From: Pseudosulfitobacter koreensis | Lineage (GTDB): Bacteria; Pseudomonadota; Alphaproteobacteria; Rhodobacterales; Rhodobacteraceae | Assembly: GCF_024733015.1 (NCBI RefSeq) | Contig: NZ_JANKJG010000005.1 | Coordinates: forward strand, 1 to 64,000 | DNA: 64,000 nt | Direction of reading: 5' to 3' | Part shown: positions 50,005 to 60,970 of the stretch, in pieces | How positions within the stretch are numbered: position 1 is the stretch's first letter | How the letters are laid out: every line of letters begins with the position of its first letter | Notes under the pieces: generated by a model | Told to the model about the DNA's origin: nothing | The model's database searches: none | Seen by the model: only the letters and a program-made list of their open reading frames with translations | Program-made: the position numbers and the translations under genes

Positions 50005-50040
50005 CGGTCAGCTCCTTGAGGTCGGTATTGCAAAGATTCT

Positions 50041-50076
50041 ATGCCTCCGGCGGGGATATTTACAGGCCAAAAGAAG
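50041..50076. repeat. Extragenic element, second copy
   Basis: GCCTCCGGCGGGGATATTT is followed by ACAGGCCAAAAGAAG in the gap between proB and proA. It shares the order GC-rich stem, GGGATA-like box and GGCCAAAAGAA with the element at 33389-33430. Related weaker forms may be at 54085-54115. Confidence 0.45.
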
Positions 50077-50078
50077 GG

Positions 50079-52216
<2,138 letters not shown>

Positions 52217-52247
52217 CTAGCCTGTGCGGGCCCCCGAGGGGCAGCCG

Positions 52248-52784
52248 TTAGAGTGTGCGCGAATACGTCCACGTGGGAACGGTCGCATTGCGGGCAACGG
52301 AAAAACTTTCCGCCTCACCCAGATACTTAAAACCGCAGTGCGTCAACACCTTGGCCGAGGCCGCGTTGTCCTGAAACACCACGGCAAAGAGCGCCTGATT
52401 GCGCATCGGGTTGCCCTCGACCAGGGCCTGCACCGCTTCGGACGCCAGACCGGTGTTCCAGAACGCCGGGGCCACCCAATACCCCAGTTCGGCCTGGTTG
52501 CGGTCGATCTGCTGCATCGAGATCACGCCCATCAGCTCGGACCCGTCCGCCTTGGTCCCGTCGATGGCCCAGACGTCTTCCTCGCGGGTGTCGGACATCG
52601 CGCGGGCCACAAACGCCTCGGTGGTGCCGGGCGGCAGCGGATGCGGGATCGACGTGGTCATCGTGGCCACCCGTTTGTCCGAGGCATACATCTCGATCAG
52701 GCCCCGGTCGGATTTGCGCAACGGGCGCAGATCGAACCGTTCGGTTTCGATCACCGGTTGTACGGCCACTTTGCTCATTTCCAT
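52248..52784 (-). CDS. GNAT-family N-acetyltransferase (RimJ-like)
   Basis: A 178-residue acetyltransferase. RFDLRPLRKSDRGLIEMYASD at the start, GVISMQQIDRNQAELGYWV in the beta4 region, and NTGLASEAVQAL with the acetyl-CoA pyrophosphate loop are typical; AVVFQDNAASAKVLTHCGFKYLG is the usual RimJ C-terminus (quoted in pieces). Its function is probably acetylation of a protein N-terminus or small amine. GAGGAGG lies upstream of ATG 52784. It lies between rpmA and obgE in the ribosomal/proline cluster. Confidence 0.88.
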   Translation of the reverse strand: MEMSKVAVQPVIETERFDLRPLRKSDRGLIEMYASDKRVATMTTSIPHPLPPGTTEAFVARAMSDTREEDVWAIDGTKADGSELMGVISMQQIDRNQAELGYWVAPAFWNTGLASEAVQALVEGNPMRNQALFAVVFQDNAASAKVLTHCGFKYLGEAESFSVARNATVPTWTYSRTL

Positions 52785-52967
52785 CGGTTTGTTCCTCCTC
52801 GAACAGTCCGAATTCCGCCTGCTGTGCGAACCGCGCAACGGGTGTCGTTCCATTAATATCAAGACATCGAACGGAGCGATGCCCGTTCCGGGGAAAGCTG
52901 TCGCATCCAAACAATGCAACGCGGTTAAAAAGCGCCGGTTCCCCGTTGAAATAACAAACAAAAGCAA

Positions 52968-52995
52968 AAGGGACCGGCGGTTTCGCCGATCCCTT
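52968..52995 (-). terminator. Rho-independent terminator of the rplU-rpmA operon
   Basis: On the minus strand AAGGGATCGGCG pairs with CGCCGGTCCCTT around a four-base loop (plus-strand arms 52968-52979 and 52984-52995), followed by a T-rich run TTGCTTTTG. It lies 28 bases past the rpmA stop. Confidence 0.8.
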
Positions 52996-53022
52996 CAAGA
53001 TTTTCAACCTGTCAGGTCCGGC

Positions 53023-53292
53023 TTACTCTGCGGCTTCCGCCTGTGGCAGAACCGAAATGAAGGTGCGGTTTTTCAGACCCTTGTGAAAGGTCACGGCACC
53101 ATCGACAACGGCGAAGATCGTGTGATCCTTGCCCATGCCGACGCCTTCGCCGGGCCAGAACTTGGTCCCGCGCTGACGCACGATGATGTTGCCGGGGATG
53201 GCGGCCTGACCGCCATAGAGTTTCACACCAAGACGACGACCCGCTGAGTCGCGGCCGTTGCGGGATGAACCACCTGCTTTTTTATGTGCCAT
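53023..53292 (-). CDS. rpmA: 50S ribosomal protein L27
   Basis: An 89-residue L27 beginning [21 protein letters not shown] with the exposed N-terminal arm, then [28 protein letters not shown] (quoted in parts within limit: [13 protein letters not shown] and [12 protein letters not shown]). Normal length and composition. It follows rplU by 11 bases. Confidence 0.97.
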   Translation of the reverse strand: MAHKKAGGSSRNGRDSAGRRLGVKLYGGQAAIPGNIIVRQRGTKFWPGEGVGMGKDHTIFAVVDGAVTFHKGLKNRTFISVLPQAEAAE

Positions 53293-53303
53293 TTGGTCTC
53301 TCC

Positions 53304-54002
53304 TTAGCCTTTGGTCTTGTCTTTGGCCTGTTCGATCCAGCCTTCACGCTCGATCCGGCCTTTGAAAGACAGTTTCTCGTCAATATCAGCCACGTCTGCT
53401 TCCGTCCATGCCGCGATCTGGGCAAAGGTGGTCACACCGGCCTCATTCAGTTTCTTCTCAAGTGCGGGACCAACGCCCGACAGTTCCTTGAGATCGTCGG
53501 CACCCTCTGAGGCCGTGGCTTTCGACGCCTTGGCTTTCTTGGGGGCTTTGGCGGGCGCGTCTTCACCAGCGGCGGCCTTGCGGGCTTTTTCGCTTTCGGC
53601 AGACTTCAGCTTGGCGTTCTGGCCAGTTGCGAACACGGCCTCGTAGCCTGCACCGCCAACGGCTGCCATCACGCCCGACTTGTCCGCGCCCGAGGCGAGA
53701 ATGTCGGTGATGCGCACCAGTGTCAGTTGCTGACGGTGGCCCTTGGTCCGCTTGCTGGAGTGCTTGCGGCGGCGTTTGACGAAGTTGATGGTCTTGACGC
53801 CCTTGATCTGGTCGATGACTTCGGCCTGAACGCCGGCATCCGCCACCAGAGGTGCGCCAACCTGAGGCGTGTCGCCCCCGATCATCATCACTTCGTTGAA
53901 TTGAACTTTGTCACCTGCTTTTGCGGCCAGTTTTTCAACGCGGAGCGTGTCGCCCGATTGAACTTTGTACTGCTTGCCGCCGGTTTTGAGAACCGCGAAC
54001 AT
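53304..54002 (-). CDS. rplU: 50S ribosomal protein L21 with C-terminal HhH extension
   Basis: A 232-residue protein, about twice the size of E. coli L21 (103). The first 103 residues are L21 ([14 protein letters not shown] start; [20 protein letters not shown]). A basic linker ([18 protein letters not shown]) is followed by a C-terminal helix-hairpin-helix-like domain ([20 protein letters not shown]) of about 60 residues. HhH domains bind nucleic acids. Such long L21 proteins occur in Rhodobacterales, to my memory. Start ATG 54002 is followed by normal L21. Confidence 0.95.
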   Translation of the reverse strand: MFAVLKTGGKQYKVQSGDTLRVEKLAAKAGDKVQFNEVMMIGGDTPQVGAPLVADAGVQAEVIDQIKGVKTINFVKRRRKHSSKRTKGHRQQLTLVRITDILASGADKSGVMAAVGGAGYEAVFATGQNAKLKSAESEKARKAAAGEDAPAKAPKKAKASKATASEGADDLKELSGVGPALEKKLNEAGVTTFAQIAAWTEADVADIDEKLSFKGRIEREGWIEQAKDKTKG

Positions 54003-54137
54003 ATCGTTCTTCCTTACTCTACCGCGTCGTTTGGCACCGGAAGTCCCGGATTTCATGCGTTTTTCGCGCCACGGACTGCGCATCCCGTCGGGGATGTTTG
54101 TACATGTAAAAGGGCATTTGGCCCCATTCGAAGCCGC

Positions 54138-54166
54138 GCAATGCACCACGCGCAGGCCAAAGTCAA
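54138..54166 (-). promoter_or_regulatory. Candidate rplU promoter
   Basis: On the minus strand TTGACT (54161-54166) is exactly 17 bases from CATTGC (54138-54143). The -35 is near consensus; the -10 is poor but common for growth-rate-regulated ribosomal promoters in alphaproteobacteria. Confidence 0.45.
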
Positions 54167-54185
54167 GCGGTGCGCACCAGTTTTG

Positions 54186-55004
54186 TCACAGCTCGGACCC
54201 GTGATCCCCCTGCGTTTTCATGTTCAGCGCAAGAACCTGCCCCAGCGCAAAGCTGAGGTCGCTGTAGACCCTGCCGAACCCGTCGAACAGGGCCGCGTTC
54301 AGCGCACCACCCTCGGGGGTCTTCATGAACGCCAAATAGGTCGCGCGTTCGTCTGCGTCCAGCGGCTGCATCAGCAACAAAAGATAGCCCATCAGCCAGC
54401 CTTCGGTGTCCGCGCGCAGCGTCTCCTCCTGCGACCAGACCTCGTCGATGATCTGCGCTTCGGTCATGTCATAGGCCCCGCCGTCGACCAGCGCGCGGTA
54501 GAATTGAAAGCTCGCGTTCAGGGCGGTGCTCACGTTGCGCTCGATCAGATCACCGGCTTCGATCACGGCGCGGGCGGTGGTCAGACGCGCATCATCGGTG
54601 CCCTCCAACGCGGCAAAGGCGCGGGCTGCGGCCTCTTCGCTCACCTCGTCCATCATCGCGCGGCGGGCTGCCAGTTCCAGTTCGGTGATCCGCTGGCCCA
54701 GGTCGCTGTCCAGAAACAGGTTCAACCGCGACAGCGTTTCCGGATCAAGCGCCTCGATCGGCCCGCGCGCGCCCTCAGCCATGCGTGCAACATCGTAAAT
54801 CGCATCAACCTGCGCCGCCCACAGCGCACCGCCCTGCCCGTCGAGCAGATCGTCGTTCAGCGTCTGCGCGTGTTGCAGTCCCTCCTCGCGGGCGATCTGC
54901 ATCTGCGCTTCAAGCCGGATCAGGTCGAGCGTCCTGTCTGCCTCGGGCCCGGCCTGCACGGCAGAAGCCAGCGCCATCCAGAGCGCCGCGATCAGCAGTC
55001 GCAT
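54186..55004 (-). CDS. Secreted protein with DUF2059-like organisation (paralog A)
   Basis: A 272-residue protein with a short Sec signal peptide (ALWMALASAVQA-G). The mature protein is helical. A C-terminal region contains YLAFMKTPEGGALNAALFDGF, similar to the FYxSPxGxxxxxxxP pattern of DUF2059 proteins. It overlaps or abuts the next gene with a one-base gap (55004/55006). Function unknown; the two are probably an old tandem duplication given shared order (signal, helical bundle, FYASD/FMKTP motif). Confidence 0.75.
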   Translation of the reverse strand: MRLLIAALWMALASAVQAGPEADRTLDLIRLEAQMQIAREEGLQHAQTLNDDLLDGQGGALWAAQVDAIYDVARMAEGARGPIEALDPETLSRLNLFLDSDLGQRITELELAARRAMMDEVSEEAAARAFAALEGTDDARLTTARAVIEAGDLIERNVSTALNASFQFYRALVDGGAYDMTEAQIIDEVWSQEETLRADTEGWLMGYLLLLMQPLDADERATYLAFMKTPEGGALNAALFDGFGRVYSDLSFALGQVLALNMKTQGDHGSEL

Positions 55005-55005
55005 C

Positions 55006-55833
55006 TTACAGCTCTTGCGTGGGTTGCAGATCGCGCATGCGTGCGGCCAGAGCCTCGTAGCGGTTCGCCATGATCTCGTATTGCACCGCGTTCATCAGGT
55101 CATAGACCTTGCGCATCTTCGGGTCTTCCAGCGCCTTGGCGTATTCCAGCACTTCCGCGTCCGAAAACGCCTGATAGGTATAGGCGGCACCGGTCAGCGC
55201 CCCCTCGGAAATCGACAGGCGCAAGGCGTCCTCATCCGCGCGCAATGCTTCGCGCAGGTCGGGTTCCTCCATCTTCAGGTCGATCACACCGGCACCGGCG
55301 GCGGCCAGCAGGAACCGCACCTGCACCTCCTGTATCGCGCGCACGGCGGTGCCGGCACTGTCGCTGGCCTGGTTCATCCGCTTGAGCGCGGCCAGCCGTG
55401 GCGAGCCGATCCTGACCAGGCCCTCGACAATCGCCTGCCCGGCTTCGGTCTTGGTGTCGCTGTCGTCTTCCATGTGACTGTCGTTTTCCGCGATCACCAG
55501 ACGGCGGCCCAGATCCGAGGCGTAGAAATCCATCGCATGATCCAGCAGATCGTCCTCCAGCGTCTCGCCCAGGATATCGACTGCCATGTCGTGCATCGTG
55601 TCAGTGTCGAACACGTTATCGGCCAGCACCGTCCACTGCGCCCCGAAATCATCAGCCTCCAGCCCCAGCATCTGCGGCGCGGAACTGGCCGACAGCCGGA
55701 TGCTCTCCAGCGCCACGTCAAAGCCGGTCACCTCCAGAAATTCCTCCAGCCGCGCGCGGTCGGCGGCCTGGGCGGCGGCGCCCGTGATTGCAAGGGCAAG
55801 GGCAAGGGTAAGCGAGCGTGCAAGAGCGATCAT
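55006..55833 (-). CDS. Secreted DUF2059-domain protein (paralog B)
   Basis: A 275-residue protein with a Sec signal peptide (LALALAITGAAAQA-AD). The core has MAVDILGETLEDDLLDHAMDFYASDLGRRLV, the DUF2059-like FYxSxxGxxL motif (quoted as FYASDLGRRL). The C-terminal half is a second helical region with YTYQAFSDAEVLEYAKALE. Start ATG 55833 has AAAGGACC upstream; a longer frame begins in the promoter. It precedes paralog A in the same operon. Envelope location is likely, function unknown. Confidence 0.78.
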   Translation of the reverse strand: MIALARSLTLALALAITGAAAQAADRARLEEFLEVTGFDVALESIRLSASSAPQMLGLEADDFGAQWTVLADNVFDTDTMHDMAVDILGETLEDDLLDHAMDFYASDLGRRLVIAENDSHMEDDSDTKTEAGQAIVEGLVRIGSPRLAALKRMNQASDSAGTAVRAIQEVQVRFLLAAAGAGVIDLKMEEPDLREALRADEDALRLSISEGALTGAAYTYQAFSDAEVLEYAKALEDPKMRKVYDLMNAVQYEIMANRYEALAARMRDLQPTQEL

Positions 55834-55858
55834 GGTGGTCCTTTCGCGTTTGGTCCCA

Positions 55859-55886
55859 ACATTAGGGTTTTTGCCGTCACGGGCAA
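55859..55886 (-). promoter_or_regulatory. Candidate promoter of the DUF2059 pair
   Basis: On the minus strand TTGCCC (55881-55886) and TAATGT (55859-55864) are 16 bases apart, and the ATG follows 25 bases after the -10. Inside the gap lies an imperfect inverted repeat (GCCG...CGGC around 55873-55906). Confidence 0.35.
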
Positions 55887-55926
55887 TTAAATATCCCGTC
55901 ATCGGCAATCACATGCAAAACCCCCC

Positions 55927-55955
55927 TTGCCACCCCTGCCAAACCTTACTATTGG
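55927..55955 (+). promoter_or_regulatory. Candidate tRNA-Ser promoter
   Basis: TTGCCA (55927-55932) and TATTGG (55950-55955) are 17 bases apart. The tRNA 5' end lies 19 bases after the -10. Confidence 0.5.
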
Positions 55956-55974
55956 GTCCGGACCAGACCCCCGC

Positions 55975-56064
55975 GGAGAGGTGCCGGAGTGGTCGAACGG
56001 GGCGGTCTCGAAAACCGTTGAGCCTTTACGGGTTCCCAGGGTTCGAATCCCTGTCTCTCCGCCA
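55975..56064 (+). tRNA. tRNA-Ser(CGA)
   Basis: A 90-base class II tRNA with encoded CCA. The acceptor arm GGAGAGG (55975-55981) pairs with TCTCTCC before G-CCA. D arm GCCGGAGTGGTCGAACGGGGC, anticodon loop CTCGAAA with anticodon CGA, a long variable arm typical of serine tRNA, and a T arm with GGTTCGAATCC. The neighbouring 3' region has relic-like sequence, as often seen at tRNA integration sites. Confidence 0.95.
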
Positions 56065-56065
56065 C

Positions 56066-56308
56066 TATCCTCCATTGCTCGCTTCGGGTCTAAAAGCGCG
56101 AAATCGCTTAAACCAAGGCTTTTACGAGCGTCACAACTTCAAGATACAGACCGACAATTGCCGCGACGCAACGATTGCGGACCTGGAAGAACTGCATGAA
56201 GAACTTTTTCAGGCTCGGCGCATCGCTTTGGGCTTAACTTAGGCTACGGCAGAAGTTGTGAAGAAGCTTCGACGTGACGGCAGTTTGCCTGAGTTACAAC
56301 TGGCATGA
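56066..56308 (+). pseudogene. Coding-like relic downstream of tRNA-Ser
   Basis: Right after the tRNA, one frame encodes about 58 residues ending at TAG 56240, including DATIADLEELHEELFQAR, then continues in the same frame after the stop with VVKKLRRDGSLPELQLA to 56308. The amino-acid make-up is plausible for a helical protein, but there is no start codon with a Shine-Dalgarno between tRNA and frame. It is probably the 3' remnant of an integrated gene. No family is recognised. Confidence 0.35.
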
Positions 56309-56500
56309 ATGGCTGGTTAAACAGGCATTTCCGAGAAGAGCACCTGCGCTCCACAGCAATCGGCACGTCTCCGTCCAGAGAGTGCGCTTGAAGGATTTCT
56401 AGCAGTCCCTCTGCCTAAGGTGATCCGCATTGCCGCGTCACACACCCAAAACCACCGTCTTGCAGCCCCTCCCCCTTGCTGTTAACACTCCCTCGAAATC
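56309..56500. other. Intergenic region upstream of the thi operon
   Basis: No gene is supported. A candidate thi promoter is TTGCAG (56460-56465) and TTAACA (56482-56487), 16 bases apart, placing the transcript start just before the riboswitch. The rest of the region is unremarkable. Confidence 0.4.
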
Positions 56501-56583
56501 CGTTGGGGTGCCCTGTAGAGGGCTGAGAGGCGCAAGCTGACCCATCGAACCTGATCCGGCTAATACCGGCGTAGGGAACGGAG
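56501..56583 (+). promoter_or_regulatory. TPP riboswitch (THI element)
   Basis: The conserved THI-box elements are present in order: GGGGTGCC, GGCTGAGAGG (P2/P3 region), ACCC, CGAACCTGATCCGG (P4/P5) and TAATACCGGCGTAGGGA (3' part with closing helix). It senses thiamine pyrophosphate and lies about 65 bases upstream of thiD, so it regulates the whole operon. No intrinsic terminator is obvious between the aptamer and thiD, so translational control or Rho-dependent termination is possible. Confidence 0.95.
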
Positions 56584-56648
56584 CACGCACTGGCACGGCC
56601 TCTGGCTGTCGTCCTGTCGTCTCCTTCCGTCGTCGGTGGGGGAAAACG

Positions 56649-57467
56649 ATGACGACAGACGCGCCACCATCACACGCATCAGCTTTGACAATCGCGGGCT
56701 CCGACAGTGGCGGGGGCGCGGGCATTCAGGCCGATCTCAAGACGTTTTCGGCGCTCGGCGTCTATGGCACCAGCGCGATAACAGCGATCACCGCGCAGAA
56801 CACGCGCGGGGTCTTTGCCGTCGAGGCGGTGTCGCCCGCCATGGTTTCGGCGCAGATCGCCGCCGTGCTGGCCGATATTCCGCCCGGTGCCATCAAGATC
56901 GGGATGCTGGCCTCGTCAGATATCGTCGTGGCTGTGGCCGACGCGCTTGATGGATACCCCGGTCCGGTCGTGCTGGACCCGGTGATGGTCGCGAAATCCG
57001 GCGATGCGCTGCTGGCTGCGGATGCCGAGGCCGCCCTGATCGAACGGCTGCTGCCCCGCGCCGATGTCCTGACCCCAAACCTGCCCGAGGCTGCGCGTTT
57101 GCTGGGCCGCGAGATAGCATGCGACCCCGAAGAGACCGAGGCACAGGGCCATGCCCTGCGGCACCTCGGCGCAAAGGCGGTGGTGATGAAGGGTGGCCAT
57201 GCAGCGGGGCCTACCTGCACCGACCGGCTGGTGAGCGCCGCGGGCGTGATCGCGCTGCAGCAGCCGCGGCTTGCCACCCGCAACACCCATGGCACCGGGT
57301 GCAGCCTGTCGTCGGCCATCGCCGCAGAACTGGCCAAGGGCGCGGATGTCGCGGCTGCCGTGCAGTGCGCGCAGGTCTGGCTGCATGGCGCGATCCGCGC
57401 GGCGGACAGCCTGGGCATCGGCGAGGGACACGGGCCCGTTCATCATTTCCACGAGGTCTGGCCATGA
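56649..57467 (+). CDS. thiD: Hydroxymethylpyrimidine/phosphomethylpyrimidine kinase
   Basis: A 272-residue ribokinase-fold enzyme phosphorylating HMP and HMP-P in thiamine pyrimidine synthesis. The substrate motif is TIAGSDSGGGAGIQADLKTF; NTHGTGCSLSSAIAAEL is the anion hole with the catalytic Asp-like region (GTGC). It is the first gene after the TPP riboswitch. Its stop overlaps thiO by four bases. Standalone ThiD, without a ThiE fusion. Confidence 0.97.
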   Translation: MTTDAPPSHASALTIAGSDSGGGAGIQADLKTFSALGVYGTSAITAITAQNTRGVFAVEAVSPAMVSAQIAAVLADIPPGAIKIGMLASSDIVVAVADALDGYPGPVVLDPVMVAKSGDALLAADAEAALIERLLPRADVLTPNLPEAARLLGREIACDPEETEAQGHALRHLGAKAVVMKGGHAAGPTCTDRLVSAAGVIALQQPRLATRNTHGTGCSLSSAIAAELAKGADVAAAVQCAQVWLHGAIRAADSLGIGEGHGPVHHFHEVWP

Positions 57468-58435
57468 TCCGCGCACGTGTCCTTGGGGCCGGCGTCGCGG
57501 GGCTTTGCGTGGCGGCGGAACTGGCCGGGCGGGGCTGCGACGTCACGGTGTTCGACCCTAGCCCCCGGCCCGGACCACACGGTTGTTCGTGGTGGGCCGG
57601 CGGGATGCTCGCTCCCTTCTGCGAGGGCGAGACGGCAGATGAACCGGTCGTGCGTCTGGGTCGGCAGGCGGCGGACTGGTGGGCGCGGCAGGGCGTCACT
57701 GTCACTCGGCAGGGCACCATCGTGCTGACGCTGAACCGGGATCGGCGCGAGTTGGACCGCTTCGCGCGGCGTGTCCCGCAGCATGCGCGGCTCGATGCCG
57801 CCGGTCTTGCGGCGCTCGAGCCGGACTTGGACGGCCGCTTTGACCGCGCGCTGCACGTCGCAGGCGAGGCGCATCTTGATCCGCGTGGGGCCCTTGCCCA
57901 CCTGCGCGACCGGCTGGAGCAGGACGGCGTGACCTTCGTGACCGAAACCGGGGACGCGCAGGGACTGACCTTTGACTGTCGCGGGCTCGCGGCACGTGAT
58001 CACCTGCCTGACCTGCGCGGGGTCAAGGGCGAGATGGCGGTTCTGCGCAGCCGCGACATCCATCTGAACCGTCCTGTCCGGCTGCTGCACCCGCGCTTTC
58101 CGCTTTACGTGGTGCCCCGCGCGGACGGGCTGTTCATGCTGGGCGCGACCCAGATCGAAAGCGACAACCGCAAGCCCGGCGTCCGCTCCGTCCTTGAACT
58201 GCTGTCGGCGGCCTATGCGCTGCACCCCGCCTTTGGCGAGGCTGAGCTGGTCGAGATCGGCGCCGACGCGCGCCCCGCCTTTCCCGACAACCTGCCCCGC
58301 ATCAGCCGACAGGGCGATACCATCCATGTCAATGGCCTGTTCCGCCACGGTTTTCTGCTTGCGCCTGCCCTGGCGCAGATGGCGGTCGGGATGGCCTGCG
58401 ACGATATCAAACCGGAGTTCTGGCATGAAGATTGA
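57464..58435 (+). CDS. thiO: Glycine oxidase ThiO (FAD-dependent)
   Basis: A 323-residue FAD oxidase that makes iminoglycine (dehydroglycine) for thiazole synthesis. The FAD-binding motif is [19 protein letters not shown]. The C-terminal [12 protein letters not shown] and [17 protein letters not shown] fit ThiO. It replaces ThiH, as usual for aerobes. It overlaps thiD by 4 and thiS by 11 bases. Confidence 0.93.
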   Translation: MIRARVLGAGVAGLCVAAELAGRGCDVTVFDPSPRPGPHGCSWWAGGMLAPFCEGETADEPVVRLGRQAADWWARQGVTVTRQGTIVLTLNRDRRELDRFARRVPQHARLDAAGLAALEPDLDGRFDRALHVAGEAHLDPRGALAHLRDRLEQDGVTFVTETGDAQGLTFDCRGLAARDHLPDLRGVKGEMAVLRSRDIHLNRPVRLLHPRFPLYVVPRADGLFMLGATQIESDNRKPGVRSVLELLSAAYALHPAFGEAELVEIGADARPAFPDNLPRISRQGDTIHVNGLFRHGFLLAPALAQMAVGMACDDIKPEFWHED

Positions 58436-58622
58436 GATCAACGGCATCCCGACAGAGGTGCGCGCCGACACGCTGGCGGGGGTTCTGGACGAACTCGGGC
58501 ACGGCGGGGCCAAGGTGGCCACCGCAGTCAACGAAAGCTTCGTGCCCGCATCGGCGCGCGGGGCAACAGCCATCGCCCCCGGTGACCGGATCGAGATCGT
58601 CACACCCAGGCAGGGAGGCTGA
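58425..58622 (+). CDS. thiS: Sulfur-carrier protein ThiS
   Basis: A 65-residue ubiquitin-like sulfur carrier: [19 protein letters not shown] at the start and a C-terminal PRQGG ending in Gly-Gly, the site of thiocarboxylation. It starts 11 bases before the end of thiO (ATG 58425). It donates sulfur to ThiG after activation by ThiF. Confidence 0.93.
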   Translation: MKIEINGIPTEVRADTLAGVLDELGHGGAKVATAVNESFVPASARGATAIAPGDRIEIVTPRQGG

Positions 58623-58623
58623 G

Positions 58624-59394
58624 ATGCAGCTTTACGGCACTGAAATCGCCTCGCGTCTGATGCTTGGCACCGCGCAATACCCCTCGCCCGCGATACTGGC
58701 CGAGGCGTTCCGCCGATCGGGTGCGGGCATCGCCACCGTGTCCGTGCGCCGCGAGGCCGGCGGCGACCGCGCCGGTGCGGCCTTCTGGGATCTGGTGCGC
58801 GACCTTGGCGTGACGCTGTTGCCCAACACCGCTGGCTGCCATTCGGTGCGCGAGGCGGTCACGACGGCGCAAATGGCACGCGAACTCTTTGACACGCCCT
58901 GGATCAAGCTCGAGGTGATCGGCCACGCCGACACGCTGCAACCCGACCCGTTCGGGTTGGTCGAGGCGGCGCGCATCCTGACCGACGAGGGCTTCAACGT
59001 TTTTCCCTACACGACCGAGGATGTGGTGCTGGCCGACCGCCTGCTGGACGCGGGCTGCAAGGTTCTGATGCCCTGGGGCGCGCCCATCGGCACCGGTTTG
59101 GGACTGACCAACATCTACGGGCTGCGCACCCTGCGCGCGCAGTTTCCCGATGTGCCGATGGTCGTGGACGCGGGCCTTGGCCTGCCCAGCCAGGCGGCGA
59201 TGGCGCTGGAAATGGGGTTCGACGCGGTGCTGCTGAACACCGCCGTCGCCAAGGCCGGCGATCCGGCGGCAATGGCCGAGGGCTTTGCCCTTGCGGTGCA
59301 AGCCGGACGGCTGGCCCATGACGCCGACCCGATGGAGCCGCGCGATATGGCGGCCCCTTCTACGCCATTGATCGGAAAGGCGTTCCTGGGATGA
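58624..59394 (+). CDS. thiG: Thiazole synthase
   Basis: A 256-residue TIM-barrel enzyme forming the thiazole phosphate ring from DXP, dehydroglycine and ThiS-thiocarboxylate. It shows [10 protein letters not shown], the Schiff-base Lys in [31 protein letters not shown] (quoted in part) and [14 protein letters not shown]. The end [17 protein letters not shown] is normal. The ATG is one base from the thiS stop. Confidence 0.97.
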   Translation: MQLYGTEIASRLMLGTAQYPSPAILAEAFRRSGAGIATVSVRREAGGDRAGAAFWDLVRDLGVTLLPNTAGCHSVREAVTTAQMARELFDTPWIKLEVIGHADTLQPDPFGLVEAARILTDEGFNVFPYTTEDVVLADRLLDAGCKVLMPWGAPIGTGLGLTNIYGLRTLRAQFPDVPMVVDAGLGLPSQAAMALEMGFDAVLLNTAVAKAGDPAAMAEGFALAVQAGRLAHDADPMEPRDMAAPSTPLIGKAFLG

Positions 59395-59987
59395 AACTTG
59401 ACCGGTTCTATCCGATCTTCGACAGCCCCGAATGGCTGGAACGCACCCTGCCTCTTGGTGTGAAGCTGGTGCAGCTGCGCATAAAGGACAGGCCGGAGGA
59501 CGAGGTGCGGCCCATGGTGGCACAGGCGCAGGCGCTCTGCCGACATCACGGCGCGGTGCTGGTGGTCAACGATCACTGGCGTCTGGCCATCGAGCATGGT
59601 TGCGACTGGGTGCATCTGGGTCAGGAGGATCTGGACGAAGCCGACCTGCCCGCGATCCGCCGCGCTGGGATAAACGTTGGGATCAGCACGCACGATCATG
59701 CGGAACTGGACCGCGCCCTGTCGCTTGGCCCCGACTACGTGGCCCTTGGGCCGGTTTATCCCACGATCCTCAAGCAGATGAAATGGCAGCAGCAGGGCCT
59801 GGCGCGCGTGACCGAATGGAAACGGTTGATCGGTGATCTGCCCCTCGTCGCCATCGGCGGCATGAGCGTCGCGCGCGCGGCGGGTGCGTTTCAGGCCGGC
59901 GCCGACATCGTCTCGGCGGTGACCGACATCACCCTGAACACCGATCCCGAAGCCCGTGTGCGCGACTGGATCGAGGTGACGCGATGA
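59391..59987 (+). CDS. thiE: Thiamine phosphate synthase
   Basis: A 198-residue TIM-barrel enzyme joining HMP-PP and thiazole phosphate. Motifs are [13 protein letters not shown] (QLRxK), [21 protein letters not shown] (quoted within limit), [11 protein letters not shown] and AIGGMS. It overlaps thiG and thiF by 4 bases each. Confidence 0.94.
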   Translation: MKLDRFYPIFDSPEWLERTLPLGVKLVQLRIKDRPEDEVRPMVAQAQALCRHHGAVLVVNDHWRLAIEHGCDWVHLGQEDLDEADLPAIRRAGINVGISTHDHAELDRALSLGPDYVALGPVYPTILKQMKWQQQGLARVTEWKRLIGDLPLVAIGGMSVARAAGAFQAGADIVSAVTDITLNTDPEARVRDWIEVTR

Positions 59988-60970
59988 GCCGTTATGCCCG
60001 CCAGATCGCCCTGCCCGAATTCGGGCCGCAGGGACAAGAGCGGCTGCGACAGGCCAGTGTTCTGGTCGTCGGCGCGGGCGGGCTGGCCGCCCCCGTGCTG
60101 CAATACCTTGGTGGTGCGGGCGTCGGAAATATCCGGCTGGTCGACCCCGACCGGGTCGAGGTGACGAACCTGCACCGGCAGACGCTGTTCCGCGAGGCCG
60201 ACATCGGTCGCCCCAAGGCCGAAGCCGCCGCCGATGCCATTGCTGCGCTGAACGCAGATATCCGCGCCCAGCCGGTCACCGCAGCGCTTGATCCCGCCAA
60301 TGTCGATGCGCTTTGCGCTGGCGTCGATCTGGTGCTCGACTGCGCCGACAGCTTCGCGGCAAGCTATGTCCTATCGGACACCTGCCACGCCACCGCGCGC
60401 CCTCTGGTCAGCGCCTCCGTGGTCGGGCTGGAGGGTTATGCCGGTGTCTTCTGCGGCGGCGGCCCGAGCCTGCGCGCGGTCTTTCCCGACCTGCCGCAAC
60501 GCATGGGCTCCTGCGCCGAGGATGGTGTGCTGGGGCCGGTCGTGGGCGTGATCGGCGCGCTGCAGGCGCAGATGGCGCTGGCGCTGCTGGCGGGCATCGC
60601 GCCCACGCCGCTGGGCCGGCTTGTCACCTTCGACGCCACCAGCTTCCGCTTTGGCGGGTTCCGCTTTGACGGCGCGGCAGAGCCTTTGCATCAACCTCGC
60701 TTTCTTGCGGCGTCCGAGATCGCGAACACCGATTTCCTCGTCGATCTGCGCGCGGACGACGAGGCACCGCTGGTGCGCCCGACCGCCCACCGCCTGCCCG
60801 TTTCGGCCTTCGGACGCGGGAACCCCGCCGCCCTTCCCGCACCCGGCCAACGCGCCGTGCTCTGCTGTCGCTCGGGCCTGCGCGCCTGGGCCGCGGCAGA
60901 GCGGCTGGCCGCGATGTGGCCCGGAGAGATTTACCTTGTCGCGCTTGGCGACCCCAACGGAGACTTCTGA
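59984..60970 (+). CDS. thiF: ThiF-like E1 adenylyltransferase with C-terminal rhodanese-like domain
   Basis: A 328-residue E1-type enzyme activating ThiS. The nucleotide site is [20 protein letters not shown], then [18 protein letters not shown] (Arg finger region) and the adenylation loop [14 protein letters not shown]. From about residue 245 a rhodanese-like domain carries [12 protein letters not shown] and the Cys loop [13 protein letters not shown]. The Cys-containing loop may accept persulfide for transfer to ThiS. The usual zinc-binding CxxC pairs of E1 enzymes are not obvious. It ends at the ThiY start by a one-base overlap (60970). Confidence 0.9.
   Translation: MSRYARQIALPEFGPQGQERLRQASVLVVGAGGLAAPVLQYLGGAGVGNIRLVDPDRVEVTNLHRQTLFREADIGRPKAEAAADAIAALNADIRAQPVTAALDPANVDALCAGVDLVLDCADSFAASYVLSDTCHATARPLVSASVVGLEGYAGVFCGGGPSLRAVFPDLPQRMGSCAEDGVLGPVVGVIGALQAQMALALLAGIAPTPLGRLVTFDATSFRFGGFRFDGAAEPLHQPRFLAASEIANTDFLVDLRADDEAPLVRPTAHRLPVSAFGRGNPAALPAPGQRAVLCCRSGLRAWAAAERLAAMWPGEIYLVALGDPNGDF

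Noticed and set aside
56065..56500. Duplicated tRNA-Ser end (attL/attR) next to the tRNA
   Set aside because: No repeat of the tRNA 3' end was found within the following region. Integration remains a guess.
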